From contig NZ_CP029552.1 in assembly GCF_003173775.1 (NCBI RefSeq), positions 6,469,001 through 6,533,000 on the forward strand: a stretch of 64,000 nt of DNA, given 5' to 3'. The notes beneath the pieces were generated by a model. That model ran no database searches, had not been told where the DNA came from, and worked only from the letters and a program-made list of their open reading frames with translations. The position numbers and the translations under genes were made by a program. Below are positions 45,355 through 54,085 of this stretch, one piece after another. The stretch's first letter is position 1; each line of letters starts with the position of its first letter. The stretch is from Methylobacterium sp. 17Sr1-1 (GTDB lineage Bacteria; Pseudomonadota; Alphaproteobacteria; Rhizobiales; Beijerinckiaceae).

Positions 45355-46518
45355 ATGACCGAGACCGACGCACTCCAGCACCCCGAGATCCGCGAGGAGG
45401 TCGCCAAGCTCTGCGCCCGTTTTCCCGACGAGTACTGGCGCCGGCTCGATACTGATCGCGCCTACCCGACCGACTTCGTGAATGCGCTGACCGAATCCGG
45501 CTACCTCTCGGTGCTGATCCCGGAGGAGTATGGCGGCTCCGGCCTGCCGCTCTCGGCCGCCGCCGCGATCCTGGAGGAGGTGCAGCGCTCCGGCTGCAAC
45601 GGTGCCGCCTGCCACGCCCAGATGTACACGATGGGCACGGTGCTGCGGCACGGCACGCCGGCGCAGAAGGAGCGCTACCTGCCCGAGATCGCCGCCGGGC
45701 GCCTGCGGCTCCAGGCCTTCGGCGTCACCGAGCCGACGAGCGGCACCGACACCACGGCTTTGCGCACCACCGCGCGGCGCGAGGGCGGCAAGTTCGTCGT
45801 CAACGGCCAGAAGATCTGGACCAGCCGGGCCGAGCATTCCGACCTGATGCTGCTCCTTGCCCGCACCACGCCCCGCGACCAGGTCGCGAAGAAGACCGAC
45901 GGGCTCTCCACCTTCATCGTCGACATGCGGGAGGCGCTCGGGCGCGGCCTGACCATCCGGCCGATCCGCACGATGATGAACCACAATTCCTGCGAGGTCT
46001 TTTTCGACAACATGGAGGTGCCGGCCGAGAACCTGGTCGGCGAGGAGGGCAAGGGCTTCCGCTACATCCTGTCGGGCATGAACGCCGAGCGGCTGCTCAT
46101 CGCCGCCGAGTGCATCGGCGACGCCAAGTGGTTCATCGCCAAGGCGTCGGCTTACGCCCGCGAGCGCCAGGTCTTCGGTCGGCCGATCGGCCAGAACCAG
46201 GGCATCCAGTTCCCGATCGCCAAGGCCTACGCCAACATGCGCGCCGCCGAGCTGATGGTGCAGGAGGGGCTTCGCCTCTACGAGGCCGGGGCGAATCCCG
46301 GGGCGGAGGCCAACATGGCCAAGATGCTCGCCGCCGACGCCTCGTTCGAGGCGGCCAATGCCTGCATCCAGACCTTCGGCGGCTTCGGCTTCGCCGAGGA
46401 ATACGACGTCGAGCGCAAGTTCCGCGAGACCCGGCTCTACCAGGTGGCGCCGATCTCCACCAACCTGATCCTGTCGTACATCGCCGAGCACGTGCTCGGC
46501 ATGCCGCGGTCGTACTGA
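45355..46518 (+). CDS. Acyl-CoA dehydrogenase family protein
   Basis: A 387-residue FAD enzyme that oxidises acyl-CoA thioesters. The FAD-binding segment is LQAFGVTEPTSGTDTTALRT (about residues 119-138) and the sheet region ENLVGEEGKGFRYILSGMNA (about 224-243). The catalytic-base region is AANACIQTFGGFGFAEEYDV and the C-terminal helix ends LYQVAPISTNLILSYIAEHV. The G-x-G motif QTFGGFGF is intact. Length is typical. A GGATGGAGACG ribosome-like sequence precedes the ATG. It is followed by a hairpin and an alpha/beta hydrolase gene. The chain-length or branched substrate cannot be told from sequence. Confidence 0.92.
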   Translation: MTETDALQHPEIREEVAKLCARFPDEYWRRLDTDRAYPTDFVNALTESGYLSVLIPEEYGGSGLPLSAAAAILEEVQRSGCNGAACHAQMYTMGTVLRHGTPAQKERYLPEIAAGRLRLQAFGVTEPTSGTDTTALRTTARREGGKFVVNGQKIWTSRAEHSDLMLLLARTTPRDQVAKKTDGLSTFIVDMREALGRGLTIRPIRTMMNHNSCEVFFDNMEVPAENLVGEEGKGFRYILSGMNAERLLIAAECIGDAKWFIAKASAYARERQVFGRPIGQNQGIQFPIAKAYANMRAAELMVQEGLRLYEAGANPGAEANMAKMLAADASFEAANACIQTFGGFGFAEEYDVERKFRETRLYQVAPISTNLILSYIAEHVLGMPRSY

Positions 46519-46524
46519 TCGATC

Positions 46525-46568
46525 GGCGCCGCCGGGCTCATCGTCCGAGAAAAAAGCCCGGTGGCGCC
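46525..46568 (+). terminator. Hairpin after the acyl-CoA dehydrogenase gene
   Basis: A 14-base stem with one G-T pair, GGCGCCGCCGGGCT / AGCCCGGTGGCGCC (46525-46538 / 46555-46568), begins six bases after the stop codon. The loop is A-rich and no T-run follows on the plus strand, so termination may be partial. Confidence 0.5.
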
Positions 46569-46598
46569 GGAGCGGGGATCCGGCCATAGGGGCAAACC

Positions 46599-47300
46599 AT
46601 GACCCCGGACCTCGCCCCGCTGCTGTTCCTGCCCGGCCTCCTCAACGACGCCGTGCTGTGGCGCGCGCCGATCGACGCGCTCGCCGACAGGGCCGCCGCC
46701 GCGGTGGCGGACCTGACCCTCGACGACAACGTCGCGGCGATGGCGCGGCGGACGCTTGCCGCCGCGCCGCCGCGCTTCGGCCTCGTCGCCCTGTCGATGG
46801 GCGGCTACGTCGCCTTCGAGATCCTGCGCCAAGCGCCCGAGCGCGTCACCCGGCTCGCCCTGTTCGACACCGCTGCCGGTCCGGAGAACGAGGAGCGCGC
46901 CGCCACGCGGCGCCAGGGCATGGATCAGCTCAAGGTCGGTCGCTTCGCCGGAGTCACGACGCGCCTGCTGCCGCGGCTCGTCCACGCCTCGCACGTGCAC
47001 GGGCCGGTGGGCGAGGCCGTGAAGGCGATGGCCGAGCGGGTCGGCGGCGCCGCCTTCCTGCGCCAGCAGCGCGCGATCCTCGACCGGCCCGACAGCCGCT
47101 CGGTCCTGGCGACGATCCGGGTGCCGACCCTGGTGGCGGTGGGCGCCGACGACGTGCTGACGCCCCCGGCCCTCGCCCGCGAGATCCATCAGGGCATCGC
47201 CGGCGCGCACCTGCACGTCCTGCCCGCATGCGGGCATCTGCCGCCCCTGGAGCGGCCCGACGAGACGAGCGCGCTGCTGCGGGAGTGGCTGGCGGCCTGA
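46599..47300 (+). CDS. Alpha/beta hydrolase
   Basis: A 233-residue hydrolase. The oxyanion region LLFLPGLLNDAVLWR starts the fold. The nucleophile elbow is G-L-V-A-L-S-M-G-G (Ser at about residue 66), the acid is in VAVGADDVLTPPALAREI, and the histidine in PACGHLPPLERPDE. All three catalytic residues are present. It resembles small carboxylesterases and MhpC-like hydrolases. No export signal is present. It follows the acyl-CoA dehydrogenase across a hairpin, so joint transcription is uncertain. The substrate is unknown. Confidence 0.88.
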   Translation: MTPDLAPLLFLPGLLNDAVLWRAPIDALADRAAAAVADLTLDDNVAAMARRTLAAAPPRFGLVALSMGGYVAFEILRQAPERVTRLALFDTAAGPENEERAATRRQGMDQLKVGRFAGVTTRLLPRLVHASHVHGPVGEAVKAMAERVGGAAFLRQQRAILDRPDSRSVLATIRVPTLVAVGADDVLTPPALAREIHQGIAGAHLHVLPACGHLPPLERPDETSALLREWLAA

Positions 47301-47343
47301 GGCGCGGGGTCCGGCTCGGCCGACCGTCTCTCCCGGGCCGGCC

Positions 47344-47625
47344 TCAGCGGTTCCCCGCCGCGGGCCCGCCCGCGGTGCCGCCGGAGCCGGGCGGGCCCGC
47401 GGTCGGGCTGCCGCCGATCCATACGCCCGGATTGGTCCCGGGCACGGAATTGCCGCTCGGGTTGCCCGGCAGAGTGGTGGTCGGGCGCGAGGCGGGCGGC
47501 TTCGTCCCGGTGCCGGGGCCCGGCGCGCCGACGGCGTCGCTCGCCGGCGGCACCCGGGCGGTCTGGGCCTCGGCGGCGCCGAGGGCGCCCAGCGTGAGGG
47601 CGAGCGCGAGAGTGAGTCTGATCAT
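47344..47625 (-). CDS. Small secreted proline/glycine-rich protein
   Basis: A 93-residue protein with a clear Sec signal (MIRLTLALALTLGALGAAEA-Q). The mature part has low complexity, rich in Pro, Gly, Ser and Thr (GTGTKPPASRPTTTLPGNPS, then GGSPTAGPPGSGG), with no cysteines. It is likely a disordered periplasmic or surface protein. Such proteins are common and uncharacterised in this lineage. The ATG was chosen as the codon beginning the signal peptide; a longer frame upstream lacks coding character. No operon partner is evident. Confidence 0.6.
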   Translation of the reverse strand: MIRLTLALALTLGALGAAEAQTARVPPASDAVGAPGPGTGTKPPASRPTTTLPGNPSGNSVPGTNPGVWIGGSPTAGPPGSGGTAGGPAAGNR

Positions 47626-47959
47626 CGGCCTGTCCGTGCGGAAGCGGTCGGCCGTCAACACCCGGGCGCCGCCCGGGTTCGGCGAAGCCCGGGACTTCGC
47701 GGCGCGGCCGTCCCGGGATCGTCCTGTCCGCGAGCAACGAGGCCGGCCACAGGCTCGTGTCGCGCAAGACGCCGCCTCGGCGATCCCTCGCGCGGGATGA
47801 ACCGGAACCAGCCGGCGCATCGCCGCCGATCCGTAGCAACGACGACGCCAGGCGTGCAAATTTTCCTACATTCAGAACTAAATTGACGTCATCCGCACCC
47901 GCTTTACCGAATGTTTATCGCGAGATGAGCAGTTTATGTCCGGTCACCAAGGCAGGGCG
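47626..47959. other. Divergent spacer before the chemoreceptor
   Basis: This spacer contains a less GC-rich stretch (TTTTCCTACATTCAGAACTAA near 47861-47881) that probably holds the chemoreceptor promoter. No further gene or stable hairpin was identified. Confidence 0.4.
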
Positions 47960-49630
47960 ATGGCAATCAGACTCTCTCACGCGCTGGGCGGATTGATCGC
48001 CCTGCTCGCCTTCGGCCTTCTGACGCAGGGGATCTTGAGCGTAACGCAGCTGCGCCGCGTCAATGCCCAGGCCCTGGAGATCTCCGAGAACTGGCTGCCG
48101 AGCGTGCGCGACCTCGGCGAGCTCAAGTACAAGGTCACGCGCCTGCGCCTGGTCGATGCCCGCTACGTCACGGCGATCGAACCCGTGGTGGAGCTCGACG
48201 CCGTCTCGAGCCGGCGCCTCGACGACGTGGAGGCCGTGGCGCGCCGCTACGAGCCGCTGATCTCCAGCGACGAGGAGCGGACCCTCTGGACCGCGTTCCG
48301 GCAACACTGGGCGGAGTACCTAGCCACCCGCGACCGGATCGTCGCCGCCGCCCGGGAGCGGAACACGGCCGCGCTCAACGCCCTCTTCCAGGCCTCGCGC
48401 CGGCCGTTCGACGCGGCGTTGGACCGCCTCGACCACGGCGCGGCGCTGAACATGGCCGGCAGCGACCGGGCGCGGCACGAGGCCGCGACCCTCTATTCCG
48501 ACGCCCTCCGGCTGACCGGCCTGCTCTGCGCCGTGGCGCTCGTCATCGGCCTCGCCGGCGTCGCCTCCATCGTCGTCGCCGTGGTGCGGCCGATCGAGCG
48601 CCTGGTCCGGCGGATGCACGGCCTGGCCGCCGGCGACCTCGCCGCGCCGGTGCCCCATCTCGGCCGCGGCGACGAGGTCGGCGCCATCGCGGGCGGGATC
48701 GAGGCATCCCGCGCGAACATGGTCCGGATGCGGCAGCTGGAGGAGGAGACGGCACTGGCGCGGGCCTCAGCCGAGGAGCAGCGCAAGGCCGGCATGCGCC
48801 AGATGGCCGATGGGTTCGAGGCGGCAGTCGGCGGCATCGTCACCCTGGTCTCGTCGGCGGCCACGGAGCTGCAGGCCACGGCCGAGCAGATGAGCGGGAC
48901 CGCGGCCGACACCGCCGCGCGATCTGGCACGGTCGCCGCCGCGGCGGAGGAGGCCGCCGCGAACGTGACCACCGTGGCGGCGGCGACCGAGCAGCTCGGC
49001 GCGTCGGTGGCCGAGATCGGCCGGCAGGTCCAGGGCTCGACCGGCCTCGCCCGGCACGCCGTCGCCGAGGCCGACGAGACCGCGCAACTCGTCGGGGTGA
49101 TGCAGACCGCGTCGGGACGGATCGGCGAGATGGTCGGCCTGATCGCCACGATCGCGCGGCAGACCAACCTCCTGGCGCTCAACGCCACGATCGAGGCCGC
49201 CCGCGCCGGCGAGGCCGGCCGTGGCTTCGCGGTGGTCGCCGCGGAGGTGAAGGGGCTGGCCGACCAGACCGCACGGGCCACCGAGGCGATCACCGGTCAG
49301 ATCGGCGAGATCCAGGGGGTGACCGATCAGGCCGTCGCGGCGATCGGCACGATTGCCGGGCGCATCCGCGAGATCGACGCGGTGACGGCGGGCATCGCCA
49401 GCGCGGTCGAGCAGCAGGGGGCGGCGACGCGGGAGATCGTGCGCAACGTCGCCGAGGCCGCGACCGGCGCCGGCGCGGTGACGCACACCATCGCGGGGGT
49501 GGCGCAGGCCTCCGAGGAGACGGGCGCGGCAGCCCATCAGGTGCTCGCCTCGTCCGCGGACCTGTCGCGGCAATCTGAGCACCTCTCGGCGGAGGTGCAC
49601 CGCTTCCTCGCCACGGTGCGGGCGGCCTGA
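47960..49630 (+). CDS. Methyl-accepting chemotaxis protein
   Basis: A 556-residue receptor. TM1 ([20 protein letters not shown]) and TM2 ([20 protein letters not shown], about residue 190) enclose a four-helix-bundle periplasmic sensor. A HAMP domain follows ([20 protein letters not shown]). The long coiled-coil signalling domain has the conserved tip [20 protein letters not shown] and [20 protein letters not shown]. The ATG at 47960 has an AAGGCAGGG ribosome site; an ATG 24 bases upstream would add eight residues. It signals to CheA/CheW encoded elsewhere. No CheR/CheB-tethering pentapeptide is seen at the C-terminus. The ligand is unknown. Confidence 0.93.
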   Translation: MAIRLSHALGGLIALLAFGLLTQGILSVTQLRRVNAQALEISENWLPSVRDLGELKYKVTRLRLVDARYVTAIEPVVELDAVSSRRLDDVEAVARRYEPLISSDEERTLWTAFRQHWAEYLATRDRIVAAARERNTAALNALFQASRRPFDAALDRLDHGAALNMAGSDRARHEAATLYSDALRLTGLLCAVALVIGLAGVASIVVAVVRPIERLVRRMHGLAAGDLAAPVPHLGRGDEVGAIAGGIEASRANMVRMRQLEEETALARASAEEQRKAGMRQMADGFEAAVGGIVTLVSSAATELQATAEQMSGTAADTAARSGTVAAAAEEAAANVTTVAAATEQLGASVAEIGRQVQGSTGLARHAVAEADETAQLVGVMQTASGRIGEMVGLIATIARQTNLLALNATIEAARAGEAGRGFAVVAAEVKGLADQTARATEAITGQIGEIQGVTDQAVAAIGTIAGRIREIDAVTAGIASAVEQQGAATREIVRNVAEAATGAGAVTHTIAGVAQASEETGAAAHQVLASSADLSRQSEHLSAEVHRFLATVRAA

Positions 49631-49680
49631 GCGGCGACCCGCGCCGGCGTCAGATCGCCCCCTCCGCCACGTCGCACACT

Positions 49681-49708
49681 AGGCCCGGCACCTCGCCGGG
49701 CCTTTCCC
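49681..49708 (+). terminator. Probable terminator of the chemoreceptor gene
   Basis: A perfect stem AGGCCCGGC / GCCGGGCCT (49681-49689 / 49695-49703, loop ACCTC) is followed by TTCCC, about 50 bases after the stop codon. A further 9-base hairpin (CCGGCTTCA / TGAAGCCGG) lies at 49713-49736. Confidence 0.6.
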
Positions 49709-49798
49709 TCGACCGGCTTCATAGACTTGAAGCCGGCTTCGCTGCGCAAGACGATCTTGGACGTTCATGCAGTCAGCTCAGGCTTCACCAGTCTTCCT

Positions 49799-49900
49799 AG
49801 AGTAGCGCCCGATCACGTTGCAATTGGGCACCGCTCTAGATTCGTGATTTTGCTGCATTTCTTTCGCCCAACCGGAGGTCACTTGGTCGGAAAATGCTCT
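49799..49900. repeat. Two-hairpin intergenic repeat (RIME-like), copy 2
   Basis: This copy shares with 20151-20250 the order AG(C/T)AGCGCCCGAT, CACGTTGC or GACGTTGC, a closing arm ending in CGCTCT or CTGCTCT, then TTTGCNGCATTT and CTTTCGCCCAACCGG, and last ACTTGGTCGGAAAATGC. Hairpin 1 has accumulated mismatches (CAATTGGGCACCGCTCT) while hairpin 2 is well kept. It lies in the gap between the chemoreceptor and a small membrane protein gene. Confidence 0.8.
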
Positions 49901-50089
49901 AGAGAGCCCATGTGACTGGCAAGACAGTCTGAACACACTCAATGATCATTCTTGTATCTGCTGCACGACCCCAAATGGTGTTGAGGGTGCGATTTCTTTG
50001 AGACTCAATCAAACAAGCTCTCGAAAAACTCACATTTCCGCCGCAAAATATCGCGATCAAAATATCGCCATAGAGATTAAATCAGTCAG

Positions 50090-50392
50090 ATGAAACTCCC
50101 AAAAGCAGCAATATCGTACACGGGCGTGATTTTATGCGTACTTTACGCAACGATCACAATTTTGTGCACCGTGATAGCTTTCGCAGCGGCATCCGATCCG
50201 AAGGGCGCTTTCGTCTTTCTGCAATTGCCACTTATCCCCATGATGGCACTTCTCGACAGCGTCGGCATGTCGCAATTTTTGCGAAACATCAGCTGGCTCT
50301 CTGCTTACGTCATATTCGTTCCAGCGACCATCAGCATTCTCTACATCATGGGATATGTCCTAGGCTCGATTGTCAAATTCATCTTTCGGTAA
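50090..50392 (+). CDS. Small hydrophobic membrane protein
   Basis: A 100-residue protein with three probable membrane segments: VILCVLYATITILCTVIAFA (about residues 13-32), FLQLPLIPMMALLDSVG (about 43-59) and YVIFVPATISILYIMGYVLG (about 73-92). It has short charged ends (MKLPK and KFIFR). The gene is clearly less GC-rich than its neighbours, pointing to transfer or relaxed selection. No family is recognised and no good ribosome site precedes the ATG. Strong hydrophobic patterning over the full length argues that the frame is real. Confidence 0.55.
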   Translation: MKLPKAAISYTGVILCVLYATITILCTVIAFAAASDPKGAFVFLQLPLIPMMALLDSVGMSQFLRNISWLSAYVIFVPATISILYIMGYVLGSIVKFIFR

Positions 50393-50412
50393 AGTCGTCG
50401 CCGGAATGTGCC

Positions 50413-51303
50413 TCACGCCCTGCCCTCCGCCACGTCCCGCATCAGCCCCGGCACCTCGCCGGGCAGCTCGCGGGCCAGGAAGCCGATCGGACCGCCCCTC
50501 TGCGCCAGGCGCCGCCCCGCCTCGCCGTGGAGGAAGACGCCCCAGGCCGCGGCCTCGGCCGGCGGGGTTCCGCGGGCGAGCAGCCCGACGATGATCCCGG
50601 CGAGCACGTCGCCCGAGCCCGAGGTGGCCAGCCCGGCGCCGCCGCCGCGATAGTGCCGGACGTCGCCGGCCGGATCGACGATCCAGGTCTCGGCCCCCTT
50701 CATCACCACGACGGCGCCGAGGAGCTCGACGGCCCGGCGTGCCGCCGCGAGCGGATCGGCCTCGACGGCGTCGCGCTCCCAGCCGAGGCAGCGGGCCATC
50801 TCACCGGCATGCGGCGTGATCACCACCCGGCCCCCGCGGGCGCGCACCGCGTCGGCCTGCTCGCACAGCCCGTCGATGCTCGCCGCGTCGAGGACGAAGG
50901 GTCCGTCCGCCGGGCCGGTCAGGAGGGCGGCGGTCAGCGCCCGGGTCGGCTCGCCCGAGGCCATGCCGGCACCGATCAGGATCGCGGCGGCCCGCTCGGT
51001 GCGCGGCAGCAGCACCGCGGCGGCTTGCGCGTGGTCGACATGGCCGCCCTCCCCCTCCGGCAGGCGCACCACCAGGGCCTCCGGCACCGCGAGCGCGGCG
51101 TGCGGCGCCGTGCTCGCGGCGATCGACATCTGCAGCTTGCCGGCGCCGGCCCGGAGCGCCGCGGTGCCGGCCAGGATCGCCGCACCCGGCACCTCGACCG
51201 AGCCGGCGATGACGAGGGCGCTGCCGCGCGCCTCCTTGCTGCCGCCCGACGGGTCCGGCAGGGGCAGGCCGCGCAGGGCCTCGGCGGTGATCTCAGTTGT
51301 CAT
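50413..51303 (-). CDS. nnrD: ADP/ATP-dependent NAD(P)H-hydrate dehydratase
   Basis: A 296-residue ribokinase-fold enzyme that repairs hydrated NAD(P)H. Conserved blocks are GSALVIAGSVEVPGAAILAG (about residues 27-46), ALRAGAGKLQMS, RVVITPHAGEMARCLGWERD (about 153-172), VVMKGAETWIVDP and the ATP-site GLATSGSGDVLAGIIVGLLA (about 221-240) with the catalytic Asp in GSGD. It is the stand-alone C-terminal module; the epimerase domain usually fused to it is absent and must be encoded elsewhere. Its ATG overlaps the stop of the histidine phosphatase gene by four bases, so the two are coupled. Confidence 0.93.
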   Translation of the reverse strand: MTTEITAEALRGLPLPDPSGGSKEARGSALVIAGSVEVPGAAILAGTAALRAGAGKLQMSIAASTAPHAALAVPEALVVRLPEGEGGHVDHAQAAAVLLPRTERAAAILIGAGMASGEPTRALTAALLTGPADGPFVLDAASIDGLCEQADAVRARGGRVVITPHAGEMARCLGWERDAVEADPLAAARRAVELLGAVVVMKGAETWIVDPAGDVRHYRGGGAGLATSGSGDVLAGIIVGLLARGTPPAEAAAWGVFLHGEAGRRLAQRGGPIGFLARELPGEVPGLMRDVAEGRA

Positions 51304-52070
51304 CGGGCGGCTCCCGTCGCGTCCGGCTCGGCCGTCACCGGGGCGCCGGCCCGGGTCAGCGGCGCGACGAAGTTGTAGCGCTGCAGCACGAGCTTGCCGC
51401 TGCTGCCCAGGCTCGGGTCGAAGGCGTATTCGGTGACCGAGCAGTTCGCGACGTCGCCCTCGCGGTCTACGCCCAGAATCTCGTCCTCGGTCATCCCTTC
51501 GAGCAGGTAGCGCAGGCACAGCACCACGACCTGGTGGCCCACCACCAGCACGCGCCGGCCGCCGTAGTGCAGCGAGACCGTGTCGAGGGCGCTGCGCAGC
51601 CGCAGGATCACGTCGCACCAGCTCTCCCCGCCCGGCGGCCGGTGGTAGAACTTGCCGAGGAGGCGGCGCAGCTCGGCCTGCTCGGGATGGAGCTGGGTGA
51701 TGCCCTCGCGGGTGAGCCGGTCGAGGATGCCGAATTCCTTCTCGCGCAGGCGCTCGTCGGCGACGTAGTCGAGCAGGGGATCGGCGACGCCGCCGGCGTC
51801 GCGGATCAGCCGGGCGGTGGATTCGGCCCGGCGGTAGGGCGAGGTCAGCACCACGTCGGGCCGCTCCGACAGCGGTTTCTCGGCGAACCACCGCCCGACC
51901 GCCGCGGCCTGGCGCTCGCCCAGCGGGCTCAGCGGCACGTCGACGTCGCGCTCGGCGATGTCGATATGGGTGTGTCCCGCCGCGTCCGCGGCGTCCCGGG
52001 CGACGTTGCCGGCGCTCTCGCCGTGCCGCACGATCCAGATCCGGTCCGGCCAGCGCTGCTGCATGGACAT
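51300..52070 (-). CDS. Histidine phosphatase family protein
   Basis: A 256-residue phosphoglycerate-mutase-like phosphatase. The phospho-histidine motif is IWIVRHGESAGN (about residues 11-22). The second arginine is in VVLTSPYRRAESTARLI, the acid in LREKEFGILDR and the second histidine in VLVVGHQVVVL (about residues 180-190). The full active site is therefore present. The start MSMQQRWPDR was chosen; a frame 16 codons longer begins with low-complexity MRSAPPPLPPRG. It is translated together with the nicotinamide-repair gene nnrD through an ATGA overlap. The substrate is unknown. Confidence 0.88.
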   Translation of the reverse strand: MSMQQRWPDRIWIVRHGESAGNVARDAADAAGHTHIDIAERDVDVPLSPLGERQAAAVGRWFAEKPLSERPDVVLTSPYRRAESTARLIRDAGGVADPLLDYVADERLREKEFGILDRLTREGITQLHPEQAELRRLLGKFYHRPPGGESWCDVILRLRSALDTVSLHYGGRRVLVVGHQVVVLCLRYLLEGMTEDEILGVDREGDVANCSVTEYAFDPSLGSSGKLVLQRYNFVAPLTRAGAPVTAEPDATGAAR

Positions 52071-52240
52071 AACCCCCCTCAAGCCTCGGGGAGGTAGCGG
52101 AGGCGGGGCGCTCCGCAAGCGCCCGCGGCCTGCGGCGTCTTTCGCCCGCGGCCTGCGGCGTCGTCATGCGCGGGGAGACCGCCGGTCGCGGCGGTCTCCC
52201 CGCTCCCCGTCCCGGCGGGATCAGCGCCGGAGCGAGGGCA

Positions 52241-52777
52241 TCAGACGGTCTCGGCGGCCGCCAGGGTGACCTCGTCGCACAGGCAGACCTCCTCGTGCGC
52301 CGGATCGAGGCCGTACGCCGTCCCGACCTCGGACGGGTCGCCCGACCACATCGCCGCCCGGTCGCCGAACAGGTTGGTGCCGTCGGCCAGAACCTCCGTC
52401 GGCGCGAGGGCCGGCGTGCCGCCCTCCGCCTCCGCGACGGGGCCCGTGGTGCCGGTCTCCTGCGCGTCCGATGAGCCGAGGATCAGGGCCTGGTCGGCCG
52501 CCGCGTCCGGCTCGCGGCAGGGCGCTGCCTCGTCGTCGACGGGCGCCAACGGCATCAGCGGCTGCGGCGCGACCGTGGTGCCGACCTCCGAGGCCGAGGC
52601 GCCGACGTCGCGCATGGTCGGGCGGAACAGGCTCGGCGGTGCCGTGTCGGGGGCGACCGAGACCGAGACGCCGTCCTCGCCGACGGCGATGCTGCCCGCC
52701 CCCGCGTCGCCGGCATCGGCCGCCGCGACCTCGGGCTCGCCTTCCGGCGTACCACTTTGGGTGAGTTCGCTGGACAC
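52241..52777 (-). CDS. Acidic, probably disordered hypothetical protein
   Basis: A 178-residue protein with a GTG start backed by a strong GGAGGATGAAGA ribosome site. It is rich in Ala, Asp, Glu, Pro and Thr and low in basic residues and predicted structure (VAAADAGDAGAGSIAVGEDG and VGTTVAPQPLMPLAPVDDEA). Only the C-terminus looks ordered, with a Cys pair in HEEVCLCDEVTLAAAETV. No signal peptide, membrane segment or family is recognised. The good ribosome site and AT-rich promoter-like DNA upstream (52790-52950) argue that it is expressed. It could be a secreted or regulatory small protein. Confidence 0.6.
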   Translation of the reverse strand: MSSELTQSGTPEGEPEVAAADAGDAGAGSIAVGEDGVSVSVAPDTAPPSLFRPTMRDVGASASEVGTTVAPQPLMPLAPVDDEAAPCREPDAAADQALILGSSDAQETGTTGPVAEAEGGTPALAPTEVLADGTNLFGDRAAMWSGDPSEVGTAYGLDPAHEEVCLCDEVTLAAAETV

Positions 52778-52957
52778 TCTTCATCCTCCAATATCATGAT
52801 GATCGATTGCTTTTTGTGAAATTTTACATTGGTTTAACCGTAATTCATTAACATATTTAAGTCGTACTGCGGCGCGAAGACTGCTGCAGTTTTAATATTG
52901 TCCTTAATTTGCGCAAAAGCCTATTTAGATGATGGCAACAGGTCTAACGCGCTCAGG
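52778..52957. other. AT-rich spacer upstream of the acidic protein gene
   Basis: This stretch contains ATTTTACATTGGTTTAACCG and ATTCATTAACATATTTAAGT and is markedly AT-rich. It probably carries the promoter of the minus-strand gene ending at 52241. No reading frame is supported. Confidence 0.5.
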
Positions 52958-53094
52958 GTCATTCCGGGGCCGCGTAGCGGAGCCCGAAATCCAGAGCCGC
53001 TGACGTCTCGGAAGAGGGCGAACGACGTTTCGCTTCCATCTGCATGACCTGCGTGCCTGGATTCCGGGCTCCGCTTTCCCGGCCCCGGAATGAC
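52958..53094. repeat. Palindromic repeat with GTCATTCCGGGGCC ends
   Basis: The left arm GTCATTCCGGGGCCGCGTAG (from 52958), continuing CGGAGCCCGAAATCCA, mirrors the right arm TGGATTCCGGGCTCCGCTTT followed by CCCGGCCCCGGAATGAC (to 53094). The ends GTCATTCCGGGGCC and GGCCCCGGAATGAC are exact inverses. The layout is that of a short dispersed element of high-GC alphaproteobacteria. Confidence 0.8.
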
Positions 53095-53233
53095 CCGGCG
53101 GGTATCAATACTGTCGGGTGAACCGAGCAGGCTCCGAGCCTGCGCGCAACGGCGTCGCGGGGCGACGACAGGACCGAGCGATCCGCCGGCTCCCGTATCG
53201 TCGCCACGGGATGCGGGCTGTCGGGCGCTCCCC

Positions 53234-53617
53234 TCACCACACGCGGGTGAGGATGCCGTCGAAGATCGCGTCGGCCGAGACGAGCGGGAGGCGGTGGTGC
53301 CGCGCCGTCGCGGCGAGCAACCGGTCGAACGGGTCGCGGTGGGCCCAGTCCATCAGGCCGGCCGCGACGCAGATGTCCGGATCGAGCGCGATCGCCAGGC
53401 CGCCCTGCTGGCCGAGGAGCCCGGCCAGTCGCGCGACATGGGGCTCCATCCCGGGCCACTTGCCGATCCGAACCTTCCGGGCGATCTCGAAGAAGCTGAT
53501 CGGGCTGACGAAGACCCGCTCCGCCGCCGTGATCGCCGCGGTGGCCCGGCTCGACAGGCGCTCGTCCCCGGACAGGCTCCAGACCCAGGCATGCGTGTCG
53601 AGCAGGACCGACGTCAC
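53234..53617 (-). CDS. PIN-domain toxin (VapC-like)
   Basis: A 127-residue PIN ribonuclease of the type II toxin-antitoxin class. The acidic active-site residues are visible: LLDTHAWVW (Asp7), SPISFFEIARK (Glu near residue 44), HRDPFDRLLAATARHH (Asp near 93-96) and LVSADAIFD (Asp near 115). Length is typical. Its ATG overlaps the antitoxin stop by four bases, giving antitoxin-first coupled translation. VapC-type toxins cleave tRNA or rRNA; the target here is unknown. The pair lies next to a palindromic repeat. Confidence 0.92.
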   Translation of the reverse strand: MTSVLLDTHAWVWSLSGDERLSSRATAAITAAERVFVSPISFFEIARKVRIGKWPGMEPHVARLAGLLGQQGGLAIALDPDICVAAGLMDWAHRDPFDRLLAATARHHRLPLVSADAIFDGILTRVW

Positions 53618-53847
53618 CGGTCCCCTTCCCAGAGATCCAGCTCGTCGTCGGGCATCGGCTCGAAGAAATCAGGACCGTGCCCGAGCTCGCCCTCCAGCGG
53701 GCCGATCTTGAACGGCTGCTGGGGAATCGGCACCAGGCGGACAACCGGCTTGCGCCCCTTGGCGATCACGACGTCCTCGCCGCCGAGCGCGGCCTCGATG
53801 AGCTTCGAGAGATGGGTCTTGGCCGCGTGGACGGTGACCTGCCTCAT
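53614..53847 (-). CDS. Phd/YefM-type antitoxin
   Basis: A 77-residue antitoxin. The N-terminal MRQVTVHAAKTHLSKLIEAA and GEDVVIAKGRKPVVRLVPI form the Phd/YefM DNA-binding fold (about residues 1-45). The acidic tail (HGPDFFEPMPDDELDLWEGD) should wrap the PIN toxin. It is the first gene of the pair and probably represses its own promoter. The ATG follows a weak GATC-CC-GGC context without a strong ribosome site, but the fold and overlap with the toxin make the start reasonable. Confidence 0.92.
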   Translation of the reverse strand: MRQVTVHAAKTHLSKLIEAALGGEDVVIAKGRKPVVRLVPIPQQPFKIGPLEGELGHGPDFFEPMPDDELDLWEGDR

Positions 53848-54085
53848 GCCGGGGATCCTGATCCGCGAGCAGGCTCTTATCGAAGGCTTGAGTTGGTCAA
53901 GTTAGCTGATCATGGACCGGCCCACATGCCGGCGGATCGCCGCGAAGGATCGCCGCCCCCTGCACCGATCTGGCCAAGCTCTTGCAAGCTGCGACAGGCG
54001 CGGCGGGGTTCCGGACCCCGCCGAAATCTGTGAGAACAAGCGGCAGCCGGCGGGACAGCCGGGGCCGGGGCGGGGCAGGCACCTC

